Below, one piece after another: positions 35,843 to 45,722 of a DNA stretch of 64,000 nt. This stretch comes from Argopecten irradians (taxonomy: Eukaryota; Mollusca; Bivalvia; Pectinida; Pectinidae), in contig NC_091144.1 in the NCBI RefSeq assembly GCF_041381155.1, positions 18,795,544 to 18,859,543 on the forward strand. The letters run 5' to 3'. Both the position numbers and the translations under genes were made by a program. Each line of letters opens with the position of its first letter. Within the stretch, counting starts at the first letter, position 1. Under the pieces are notes generated by a model. The model ran no database searches, was not told the DNA's origin, and was given only the letters and a program-made list of their open reading frames with translations.

Positions 35843-36364
35843 TTTGTTTGATTAATTAACGTCCTATTAACAGCTATGGTCATGTAAGGACGGCCTCCCA
35901 TGTATGCGGTGTGTTGCGTGTATGTTGTGCGAGGTGCGTGTTTTTGGAGACTGCGGTAAATTCATGTTATGTCTTCTTGTATAGTGGAACTATTGCCCTT
36001 TTTATAGTGCTAATCACTGAAGCATGCCGCCGAAGACACCAAGCAACACACCCCACCCGGTCACATTATACTGACAACGGGCGAACCAGTCGTCCCACTC
36101 CCCGTTTGCTGAGCTCTAAGCAGGAGCAGAAACTACCACTTTTATAGACTTTGGTGTGTCTCGGCCAGGGGACAGAACCCAGAGCCTTCCTCACAGGGGC
36201 GAACGATCAACGCGAGGCCAAAAGTGAGGCGGTGCCAAGGAAGGCATTAGGAAAGATAAAGTCAGTTATGAAGAAAAGAAAGATAAGATCCTAAATTTAG
36301 TCGCCTTTTACGATCATGCAATAGGGGCAGCAGGTACAATTCTAACGCCCTACCTGCAGGGCTC
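35843..36364 (-). mobile_element. Full-length SINE, ~522 bp, with 13-bp target duplication
   Basis: Direct repeats TCCAATAACGAGA lie at 35830-35842 and 36365-36377. The sense strand starts near GCCCTGCAGGTAGGGCGTTA and ends in the family tail. It is the cleanest full copy in the window and sits in an intron of the transporter pseudogene. Confidence 0.88.
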
Positions 36365-37149
36365 TCCAATAACGAGAATTTTAACTCTTCTTTCCCTTCG
36401 TTTTCATATGTGTTAACCCACAACACAGATAATCTTTTAAAAGTCAAACATATTCAAACAAAAAACATACATATCGTCAATTTAAATTGGATGTGTTTTA
36501 AAAAAACCCACCATGTACTTACGTCTTTTTGAAAGAGGTTCATTAGCGACATCAAACTCGGTATGATAAGTACGTACTGCATGAATATATTGCAATTTAT
36601 AAAAAATTTGAAACACATAAGAAAGATGTTACGTTTATATATACATACCGCGATACTTAATTGCATAGCATTTTCGTCATTTTAAATCTTGCCAAAAGTT
36701 AAATGATTTTGAGTTTGAAAATTGATTTAAAATTAATTACAAAATACAGCTAGGCATTGTAGATTTCAACAAAAGTACTAGTTCAGTTGTAAATTGTATA
36801 ATAAAGACCGATACTTATCACAAGCATTTTCTTCCTCCCACCACTTAACAGTATAATAACAGCGTTTACCTAAATTTTCTCGCGTGAGGTTTCAGACATG
36901 CAGGTCCAAGCTTTATACTCATCTCCGCAACTTTACCTATATCGCTAAACCTTTCACCAGTTCTGTAAAATATATGTAAAAGAACTAAACTAAACATGTA
37001 CAGTACATTTCTAGCCAACAAAGCAGTCCCCTTAATGTAAATTATTTACCTTTAATCGTGTATTTTTGAAATTAGCCATAGCAACATGTATGTACTGAAA
37101 TACTCAAAAAAGTATAAAAAAAATAGTGTTAAACTGATTAACACAAATA

Positions 37150-37265
37150 ATCATGTCGCAGCCTCCCAAAACAGACATTTAAGCACAAAACACTACTTAC
37201 AGGAGAGGCCGTCCTTAAATGACCCTGGCTGTTAATAGGGGGTTAATGAAGTCTTACAAACAAAT
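37150..37265 (+). mobile_element. SINE 3' end fragment
   Basis: CTCCCAAAACAGACATT, then GAGAGGCCGTCCTTAAATGA and GTTAATAGGGGGTTAATGAA, ending ACAAACAAATA. Confidence 0.65.
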
Positions 37266-38331
37266 AGATTACCCTGTTTGTTAATACACACTGTAGGACA
37301 CTAGTAACCCTCATCTGAATAATGCAATTATTATGGGAGAATACTAAAGTTATAATGAACATTTTGATAAATCCATATTTATGTCTATAAAGCTGCCAAC
37401 CATTAGGTTGAGGCAGATGCTTTCACTCTTCTAGTTCCTTCAGCCTATTCAGGGGTCAAGGTTAGCATTGAAACAAAAACTGAATCTTTAAAGCGATTCT
37501 GATTAAAATCCCATCCATCTTGCCATTGTAGCTTTCAGCTCTACCATTGATATAAAACATTTAGCCTTAGCTAGGATTAGGACATCTAGTTCAACAAACA
37601 ATCTCCCCGTCTGATATTGGGGAATCCTTTTCAAGCGTCACACTATATATTATGTTGGTAAAACAGACATTGAAACGGTTTGTAACATTCAACTGGGTTT
37701 ATAACTTTTGGTATGTTGCTGTTTTAAATAGATTCGATATAAGACATCACCGTATTAAAATTAAACATAAAAAATTTCTTAAGCAGACAATTTCTTGAAT
37801 ATGTCTCTATATCAAACTACACAGGAAACCTTCAACATAGTTTATAATGCCAATTATAATTTTCTCCAGGTTATTTCGTCTTTACTCTACAAGAAGAATA
37901 GATTTATTGAATATTGTAAGCATCTCATCAATCAGAACGTGCTCATAATTTCCACCTTCTGTTAACCTTTGTTTAAATATTCTTTACTTTATTTAACTTT
38001 TTTTTCTATTTCCTTCATGAACCGTATGCATTTTTGTAGCAAAGGAAATTTGAAAGAACATTATAGGACTATTGATGCTTGATGCTTAATTCGAAGAACT
38101 TTCAATCATTGATATCAGATGTGACATCTTAAAGCTTCCGTGGTATTAACAAACCTTTCCGACAACCGCTTGGTACTTTCAACGAGAACCAAAGCTGTTA
38201 TTTCGTTCATTATTCCAAAGCTGAATAGTCTGGCACATCCGGCCTGAAAAGAAATCAGCAATGGTCCTAAAATGAAAATAACAAAATAAAAGACCAAAAA
38301 ATTGGAAATATATATATATGATCTTACATGA

Positions 38332-38451
38332 GTGTTCATTTCATATGAGATTTTATGAAACGAGTCTAAGAAGTTTTTATTTTTGCGAGCCTTGGCGAGC
38401 AAAATTAAAACTTCGAGACGAGTTTTGTAAAATCTCATATGAAATGAACAC
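38332..38451. repeat. 120-bp foldback element beside a pseudogene exon
   Basis: GTGTTCATTTCATATGAGAT on the left pairs with ATCTCATATGAAATGAACAC on the right. Symmetry continues inward (ACGAGTCTAAGAAGTTTT / AAAACTTCGAGACGAGTTTT) around GCGAGCCTTGGCGAGC. It lies about 90 bp from the helix-2 exon of the pseudogene. One arm also occurs alone at 40049-40090. Confidence 0.75.
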
Positions 38452-38782
38452 AAATTTAAGATACTTTTTATCACATAATTGCAAATACCTACATAACAAA
38501 GAATTTCACTCGCAAATGTATTTCAAAAATCCAGCAAAGGCCGCTATTTTGTCCAGCCGGCCTCGTTATCCTGACGTCACGTCATTTTTCCTGACGTCAT
38601 CTTATTGTTTCTGTCTGACGTCACAATGAATTTCCAGCCAATGGGAATCGCTTCAGGTCATATTAAACTAGTGACATACGCAAAAATATTACACGGACAA
38701 AATCACTGGATATCAGGCGGATTATGTGATAAAAACAAGTGTAAAATAACAGTAACAGACTTAATATGTGAGGCGGTATCAA

Positions 38783-38870
38783 GTGAGACGTAAGTAAGAA
38801 GATAAAAGATAAGAGAGATAAAAGTTCCTTTTACGATATAATACTAAAGAGGTAGTAGGTACCACGTAAT
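38783..38870 (-). mobile_element. Degenerate SINE fragment
   Basis: GTGAGACGTAAGTAAGAAG, then AGATAAAAGTTCCTTTTACG and GGTAGTAGGTAC, a decayed version of the family's 5' region. Confidence 0.45.
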
Positions 38871-38919
38871 CATTTTTCTCAAAGAGGTTGGTAAATTTTG
38901 GTGGTGACTTGATGCGTGA

Positions 38920-39048
38920 GTATGAAAATTACGGCACATATCAATTTAATGCGAAACTCGCGAAAATTGAAAACAGTTAAAAAAATTTCTATTTAATTCA
39001 AATCACGAAAATTTTCAAACGCAGAAATAACCGGCTATACGGTTATAA
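38920..39048. mobile_element. Half of an ACCGTATAGC-ended MITE
   Basis: The right end, AACCGGCTATACGGTTA, mirrors the end of the element at 43048-43202. GCGAAA/CACGAAAATTTTC words are typical of that family. The left end is not recognisable. Confidence 0.4.
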
Positions 39049-39252
39049 ATGTTTAAATTTATTGTGAAAAAATTTACTTACCCAAATGCCCAGGAGCTTA
39101 ACAATTTAAGGAAAAGCAAGGAAGCTGATGCTGAGGAAGGAACTCATAAGCACCATAAATCCTTGAAAATCTCTGAAGGGCAAATCAATTAATGCATTTA
39201 GGTGTTTGATAGTGCGAAAATAGCTTATTAAAATGTATCATACAAACTTTTA

Positions 39253-39600
39253 GGTCACCTGACCATAGGGCATGGTGACCTATTGTGATAGTCTTTTGTC
39301 CGTCGTGCGTCGTCCGTGAACATTTCCTTGTAAACACAATAACTTGAGTATATATGAAATCAGCTTAATGGAATTTTGTATGTAGACTAACATTGGAAAG
39401 ATCCAGCACAAATTAAAAATCAGCTTTTGAATGAAACTTACAGAGTTATTGCATTTTGCACTAATGATCCACAGGTTTACGACGTGCAAAAAAAATATAA
39501 AAAAAATACTAAAAATACTGAAAGGTTGTTTACTTAGCCCTGTATCCCATTTCCAGAAAATGGGGTAATTAATTTTAAAATGCCCTGAACACCACAAAAA
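39253..39600 (+). repeat. Repeat starting GGTCACCTGACC...GGTGACC, CGTCGTCCGT tract
   Basis: An inverted start (AGGTCACCTGACC and CATGGTGACCTATTGTG), then TTTTGTCCGTCGTGCGTCGTCCGTG in part and a long AT-rich body. This arrangement is common in mollusc repeats of the GACGGACG type (family memory). The minus-strand frame across it is not a gene. Confidence 0.5.
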
Positions 39601-39816
39601 TCATCCGAATCATCTGAATATTTTTAGCGTACATTGAAGACAATTCCTTACTGGTCACTATGGTATATGATATGATGGGATTATGGGCGAATTTTATTTC
39701 ATATCGAAAATTGAATTACGAGGATTCGTGTAAAAATCGTTAGTCGGAAAAGTACACGCTACATCCCCAGGTCACGAATTGGGGATGAGAATATATATAT
39801 ATATCCAGATAGTTCC

Positions 39817-39967
39817 ACTATACAAGAAGACACAACATGAATATACCGCAGTCTCCCAAAACACACACCTCGCACAACATACACGCAACACACCGCATAC
39901 ATGGGAGGCCGTCCTTACATGACCATAGCTGTTAATAGGATGTTAATTAATCAAACAAACAAACAAA
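39817..39967 (+). mobile_element. SINE 3' end
   Basis: AGTTCCACTATACAAGAAG through GCATACATGGGAGGCCGTC to TTAATTAATCAAACAAACAA. About 150 bp, well conserved. Confidence 0.8.
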
Positions 39968-40224
39968 TATATCCAGATATATACAGAATAGAGATCATGA
40001 TTCATTTAAAACGTCCATGGTATATCTTAGTCCTCGCACAAACAAAAAAATTCTTAGACTCGTTTCATAAAAATCTCATATGAAATGAATAAACGAATTA
40101 AAGGTACTTTTTATCACATAATGAATTTTAAAGGATTTTTTTCATCTATTAAAAAACGGTATTTCTGAAATACAACGCATTACAGACTTCTACAAGGCGG
40201 GGTTTACTTAGGCCTCCATAAAAA

Positions 40225-40352
40225 CATGGCTATGATGTCATCTTTTGTTGTCCCCAGTACTTTATTTAGGACTATTGATTCAAGTACTTGTTCTGTCTGT
40301 AGATTAGTACACCTTTCACTGTACATTAGTTTACCTGTAGCTGTAGAATTAG
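40225..40352. repeat. Repeat shared with 61972-62098
   Basis: ACATGGCTATGATGTCATCT, TTTGTTGTCCCCAGTACTTT and CAAGTACTTGTTCTGTCTG are shared almost without change with 61972 onwards. Only one arm of the palindrome is present here. Confidence 0.7.
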
Positions 40353-40431
40353 AGATGTTTTTGTTGTCCAGGAGCCCTGAAGATTATGCAGCTGGTTGAT
40401 ACTTAATTTCCTTCTAATTATTGCATAGCTT

Positions 40432-40757
40432 TTGTTTGTTTATTTGATTGCTTAATTAACGTCCTATGTACAGCCAGGATTATGTAAGGACGGTCACCCC
40501 ATGTACGCAATGTGTTGCGTATATGTTTGCGAGGTGCTTTTTTTTGGAAGACTGGTATATTCGTGTTGTGTCCTTCTTGTATATGGGAACTATTGCCCTT
40601 TTTATAGTGCTGTATCACTGAAGCATGCGGCATGATGCCACCGAAGACACCAAGCAACACACCCTATCCGGTCACATTATACTAACAACGGGCGAACCAG
40701 TCGTCTCCCCTTCCGTTATGCTGAGCGCTAAGCAGAAGCAGAAAACTAACACTTTTA
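40432..40757 (-). mobile_element. SINE copy, 5'-truncated
   Basis: The tail at the left end is TTTGTTTGTTTATTTG, then TTAATTAACGTCCTATG, GACGGTCACCCCATG and GAGCGCTAAGCAGAAGC. Confidence 0.75.
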
Positions 40758-40986
40758 ATTATTGCTTAAACAGTGGCAGCCGACTATTGCCATAATAGCC
40801 ACAGCGAATATCTTTTAAAAAAACGACGATTTTACCGTTATATTAGTGCTGAGACAGAAGAAAATTAATTGAATTACACAATTTCACGTCGATATAGAGA
40901 AGATACATCTAAAGAGGCAAATTTGAAAAGTTGATGAAGTTGATGCAACCATGGTACTAGGCATTTAAAATAATTGTAAAACCTGT

Positions 40987-41092
40987 TTTGTTTGATTAAA
41001 TTAACGTCCTATTATGCAGTCAGGATCATGTAAGGATGACCTCCCATGTATGTGAAGTGCGAGTGTGTGTGTTTTTGTGGAGACTAGTAAAT
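40987..41092 (-). mobile_element. SINE tail fragment
   Basis: TTTGTTTGATTAAATTAACG, then CAGGATCATGTAAGGATGAC and GTTTTTGTGGAGACT. It faces the plus-strand copy that starts just to its right, so the two lie head to head. Confidence 0.6.
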
Positions 41093-41097
41093 TCATA

Positions 41098-41622
41098 ATT
41101 TGACAGTTTCTGCTTCGAATCTAGAGTCTCATACAGTTTGAATGGTGTGCCGAGGATTTAGAGTCTCATAACCAGTTCTTCCGCACACCATTCCTAATGC
41201 CTCCCTTGGCACCGCCCTCAGGTTTTGGCCTTGAGTTAAGCGTTTGCCCCTATGAGGAAGGGTTTGGGTTCGGTCCCCTGGCCGTAAGACACAACAAAGT
41301 CTATGATAGTGGTAGTTTCTGCTCCCTGCTTAGCGCTCAGCATAACGTGAGTGGGGACGGCTGGTTTTACACGTAATCAGTATAATGTGACCGGGTGAGG
41401 TGTGTTGCTTGGTGTCTTCGGCGGCATGCTTCAGTGATGTAGCACTATAAAATGGGCAACAGTTCCCCCTATACAAGAAGACACAACATGAACATACCCG
41501 TAGTCCTCCTAAAACACGCACCTCGCACAAACATACACGCAACACACCGCATACATGGGAGGCCGTCCTTACATGACATTAGCTGTTAATAGGACGTTAA
41601 TTAATCATACAAACAAAAACTT
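41098..41622 (+). mobile_element. SINE copy, plus strand, 5' end rearranged
   Basis: The main family from CCTAATGCCTCCCTTGGCAC through CTTAGCGCTCAGCATAACG to GGCCGTCCTTACATGACATT and TTAATTAATCATACAAAC. The first ~100 bp contain a duplicated TTTAGAGTCTCATA stretch instead of the usual 5' end. Confidence 0.75.
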
Positions 41623-41639
41623 AAACCTTAAAACAATTT

Positions 41640-41996
41640 CTTCTCAAGAACCAGAAGGGCCAGGGTGCTGAGATTGGGCATGTAGCATGCTGGGATGAAA
41701 GGTTACCAAGTTATCGCAAATGAATGACCTTGATTACAAGGGTCAAATAGGCTAAAAAATTTAAACGACTTCTTGTGAAAAACCTAAAGAGTCCCAGAGA
41801 CTGGATATTGGACTTGTAGCATGGTTGGGACCAAAAGACCTTCATTCATAGTCTAATTTATTAAATATTTCAGAAACTTCTTCTATTAATAGAGTTCTTT
41901 GTATTGCTTTAATTGTTTGCCACTACTATATTCTTCGAGGTGTTGTATTGTGCCAATAGGCAGATGACCGTTAAGGCCCATGGGCCTCTTGTCTTC
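41640..41996 (-). repeat. Repeat ending GGCCCATGGGCCTCTTGTC
   Basis: On the minus strand it starts GACAAGAGGCCCATGGGCC, then GGTCATCTGCCTATTGG. This is the same type of start as the element at 13018 (AAGAGGCCCAGAGGGCC). The internal block TGTAGCATG-TGGGA occurs twice (near 41680 and 41815). Confidence 0.55.
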
Positions 41997-42559
41997 TTTT
42001 AAATAACCGAGGTAAGTTATTAAATATACTGGACCTGTTGCCCTTTTTATGGTACTATATCAATGAAGTATGCCGCTGGGAAAAAAAAACCACCGTGTCA
42101 CATATCATTCGAGCGCCTTCTGCGATACGTTATTTGCTATCACGGGCGATATTGCAATGCTCTTTTGCGCGTTGTTTATGAGCAATTCGTGTTGTCTTCA
42201 TTTGATTAAGAGTACTGCAAATCGACCAGTCCAAAATGTTACACAGAACCTGATTTTTAAAGCATGAAATGTACTTTTTTCGGATCGAAAGGAATAGCGA
42301 TTGTGGGCGGATAGATGAGAAGAAAGATTGTTGATTTGAAAGAAACCTTTAAGCCTGACCAAAGAAAATATACGTAAATGATCTGAATATATTAAGTTAA
42401 ACATACATTAAGTTCAAAATTATCTAACAAGCAACTTCGACCTTAGTTTTAGAGCTTGAACATAAAGATAGCTAGAATTGTATCTGCAATTTCTATCTTA
42501 AAATGCGACTAAATTTTGAATCTCTCTCTTTCTAACGTCTCCATAATTAACATTGCCTC

Positions 42560-42800
42560 ATTTTTTGCCTCGAGAACACTTGCACCTGGGACGAAGGCTC
42601 TGGATTCTGTGCCCTGGGAAAGATGTGTACATCATAATATACATAAAGAGACATTTCTACGCCTTAGCACTATACAGGAAAGGGTTCCACTATACAAGGA
42701 GACACATGATTATACACACGCTACACACCGTATACATGGGAGGCCGTCCTAACATGACCTTGGCAGTTAATAGGACGTTTATTTAATCAAACAAACAATT
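42560..42800 (+). mobile_element. SINE copy, internally deleted
   Basis: GAAGGCTCTGGATTCTGTGCC, then TTCCACTATACAAGGAGACA and GGGAGGCCGTCCTAACATGA, ending TTTATTTAATCAAACAAACA. A more decayed copy follows directly to about 42990 (CGGCATGCTTCAGTATGATA). Confidence 0.7.
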
Positions 42801-43047
42801 TCTGCTATTGCGCAGCGTTCAGCATTATGGTAGTGGAACGGCATGCTTCAGTATGATAGCACTATCAAAAGAACAAGAACTTTCCACTATAACAAAGATA
42901 CGCAAAACCAATATACCCCAACCTCCCAATACATCTTGTATACAGGTGAGGTCTCATTAAATGGCCTAAGCTGTTGATAGGACGTAACACCTAATACACC
43001 AAACTGGTAAACTACATTGGTGTCTAAATTATAAGTTTATTTATGTT

Positions 43048-43202
43048 ACCGTATAGCGTGATAATTTTGCGGAACTTAAATTTGGCGATTTGGCAGGTAT
43101 GTATGTAGATCGCCAAAATTTAACTCGCGAAATAGTAACTTTCAGTTTTCTTGGTCAGATTGCCAAAAGTTACGACCGCGAACATTCCCCGCTATATGGT
43201 AT
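43048..43202. mobile_element. MITE with TACCGTATAGCG ends
   Basis: TTACCGTATAGCGTGATAAT at the left and CGCTATATGGTA at the right are inverted copies. The interior is rich in CGCGAA and CCAAAA words. About 155 bp, non-coding. Confidence 0.55.
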
Positions 43203-43579
43203 TTAATTTGTTATTGTCAATGTTTTATACGAAAAAAAGAAGAGAGGATGTTGATTTGTATCTTCCCTATCCTTTAGGGATCGCAAAGATGACTGCCGAT
43301 GGAATTAAAAACATTGAAAATGACGATTTTGAAGACTAATTTATTTATTCATTAACTAATATCCTGTCAATCCGGAAAAAATTAATAAACTATTTTTGAA
43401 TACATATTATCTTACGAATAAAAACGGCGTATTCATTTATTATTTTTATTTTTCTAATTTTGAACCAATTTAACAAATTTTACCAATTTGAATAGACATT
43501 GTTGTATTAATTCGCGTTTTTTTTAATATATATATATATATTGATAATTGGTAAGTTGTATATTTATTCACGTCTAAAG

Positions 43580-43845
43580 CTGCCCTGCAGGTAGGGCGTT
43601 AGAATTGTACCTGCTGCCCCTATTATATGATTGTAAAAGGCGACTAAATTGAGGATCTTATCTTTTCTCTTCTTCCTAACTGACTTTATCTTTCCTTATG
43701 TCTCCTTTGGCACCGCCCCACTTTTGGCCTTGAGTTGAGCGTTCGCCCCACAACACGCAACACACAGCATACATGGGAGGCCGTCCTTACATGACCCTGT
43801 CTGTAAATAGGACGTTAATTAATCAAACAAACAAACAAACAAATA
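43580..43845 (+). mobile_element. SINE copy, internally deleted, 5' end intact
   Basis: It keeps the family's 5' start (CCCTGCAGGTAGGGCGTTAG) and 3' tail (TTAATTAATCAAACAAAC) but jumps from GAGTTGAGCGTTCGCCCC to ACAACACGCAACACACAGC. About 250 bp of the middle is lost. Confidence 0.8.
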
Positions 43846-45716
43846 AGCACATCTTAAGAACTACCTTCGTACCGTTAACAAAATCATGATGAGTTTCCCA
43901 GTGTTGTGAAATATGTTAAAATATCAGTTATTTCGTATTTATATGTTTTTATATTGTAGTGTAATTTTACAGAAATTCTTTTCTTTATAGATTGAAATAC
44001 TCACAAAAATATATGAATGCATATTATTTTTTGTGTTTCAATGCAAAAAAAAAAAAAAAAAAAAAAAAAAGAAATAACATGTTTAAGTGTTTTAATGGAA
44101 AGCGAGGTCATTATTGTTACTCGGTAATTATGTATGTAGAAAATTTAGCATGGGTAAATGCTATTTGATAAAATCATTTGTAAACAGATTTAACATCTTA
44201 TGCCTGTTAATCTGTATGAAATGTATAATATAAATAAACGTTCTTAGAATCAAAGTGTTTAAAACGCTCTGAACCCATTTAAGATCCTATGTGTTACATC
44301 GATTGGCAAACAAACAATCAGAATCATAGTGATCTCTACCCGAGACTGTAAACATTGAGCAGACCCTGACCGGCGATAAGGATTACCACATGCAGGGGGC
44401 GCTGATTTGTGCGACATAGTAATTAACGCCAGACGGCGCTAGTGTTATAGTCTGGGCCTGATTATTACAGACCAAGGAAGATAAATTTTACGATATGGAA
44501 AGCCAGCTTCCACTCCTGTCGCGATTTAGTCGTGTAGTTTGTTAAACCCGCTGATAATACATTATGTATTTTACGCCTTTAGCTTGATACAACTTGTTGG
44601 ATTGTCGTGAACTCATCAGCATTAATTGTCATAATAGGAGGGGGTAATTTCTGTTTGATAATAAAACAATGTGATGATGTACCCATAACGTCTCGAAAAA
44701 GTGATAGGAAATTATGTGGCATACCAAATTAGTTATGGAAGCCTCCAGTTTAGACTGACCGTATATGTAATTTACTGCATTTATATATGTATAATAGCCA
44801 GTTTTGCATAATGTATACAAGTACAAATTCAACTCCTCAGAAATTATAGATAAATGATGTCTATGTGGTGTTTTTAACATTTTATCCTAATCATTTTGTT
44901 TGATATTCCTTCATTTAAATAATTTCTGATCTTCGTTTCTTTTCACGAATAATTTTGTTAAACTGATGATAAGTAAATATGATGTGGTCCATGCCCGTAC
45001 AATAATTTATGTTGCATTTGAAAATTAAGTGATTATACACGAGTATAAATAATCTGTATTATATGAAAATGTACAGTATTATATTACAGACAAATGAAGC
45101 TTTCTAGTCGATACATATGTTTTAGTCATTGATGTCTTACCAATTATCTCTTTCAACAGCGTTTGTTTGTCGTCATCATTAATTTTGTAGAACATTTGAT
45201 ACAAGTCTACTTAAGTATATTTCTTAAATATTTTGAATTTCATTCTTTTTAAGAAAGTAGCCGGGATGTGCTTGTACAAACTATTTTCATGTTCTTCGCC
45301 GGAAACTATTTTTCCAATCATTAAAAAAAGAAAGACATGTTCCATATTGAAACTAATTTTATCTTCAATCAATAAATGCTTTCGAATATATAATCCCAGT
45401 AATTCCCAATGAAATGGTTCATTTGTTGTCCTATTGTACTGAATCATAACAAAACAATTTATATTAAGAAGATTAGACAAGATAGAATGCGGAAACAGAT
45501 TTTCGCTTTATTTTATTTTATTTTTCTATTTTTTTGCAATATCAATAAGCTATTATAGTATTCTTCAAAGAATGAAAGTGAAAAAAAATTGAAGTAGGAA
45601 GACCACATGCAAAATTGCTTCTTATCAATGCTTTTGCGAATACCTTTATCTTTGCTGTTTCGTAGATTTATTTCATAGATATAAACAATGATCTAATTTT
45701 TTATTCTAATTTTCAG
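43846..45716. other. Upstream region of the secreted-protein gene
   Basis: AT-rich, with a 26-base A run at 44045-44070. The stretch 44340-44480 is richer in GC than its surroundings and may hold the promoter or first non-coding exon, because the coding exon begins at an acceptor (45716). No TATA box or exon could be fixed. Confidence 0.3.
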
Positions 45717-45722
45717 AAGCTA

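Larger units (their letters stand above)
30056..39172 (-). pseudogene. SLC36-like (AAAP family) amino-acid transporter pseudogene
   Basis: Exons from the 5' side: 39172-39082 (helix 1), 38243-38155 (helix 2), 36962-36870 (loop: SDIGKVAEMSIKLGP), 36687-36649 and 36576-36523 (helix 3), 32853-32588 (helices 4-5, FQYIFQDLPD and GGIPV), 32443-32265 (LPIRDKMKN, then FYGYLKFGE and LLNLPG), 31589-31466 (LYKSLKILSF), 30491-30439 and 30312-30056 (VPEFELLMSLTG, stop 30058-30056). The order and words match proton-coupled amino-acid transporters, which move small amino acids across plasma or lysosomal membranes. Defects: TAA in frame inside helix 1 near 39109, one base too few in exon 36687-36649, one base too few near 32739, and a phase clash before 30491. 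The usual GTG motif of helix 1 is also absent. The intact intron layout argues for a decayed gene copy, not a retrocopy. Assembly errors could explain some breaks. The N-terminal exon was not found. Confidence 0.8.

Noticed and set aside
38115-38474. 119-codon minus-strand gene
   Set aside because: Only 38243-38155 is a real exon-like block. The rest is the foldback element and intron.
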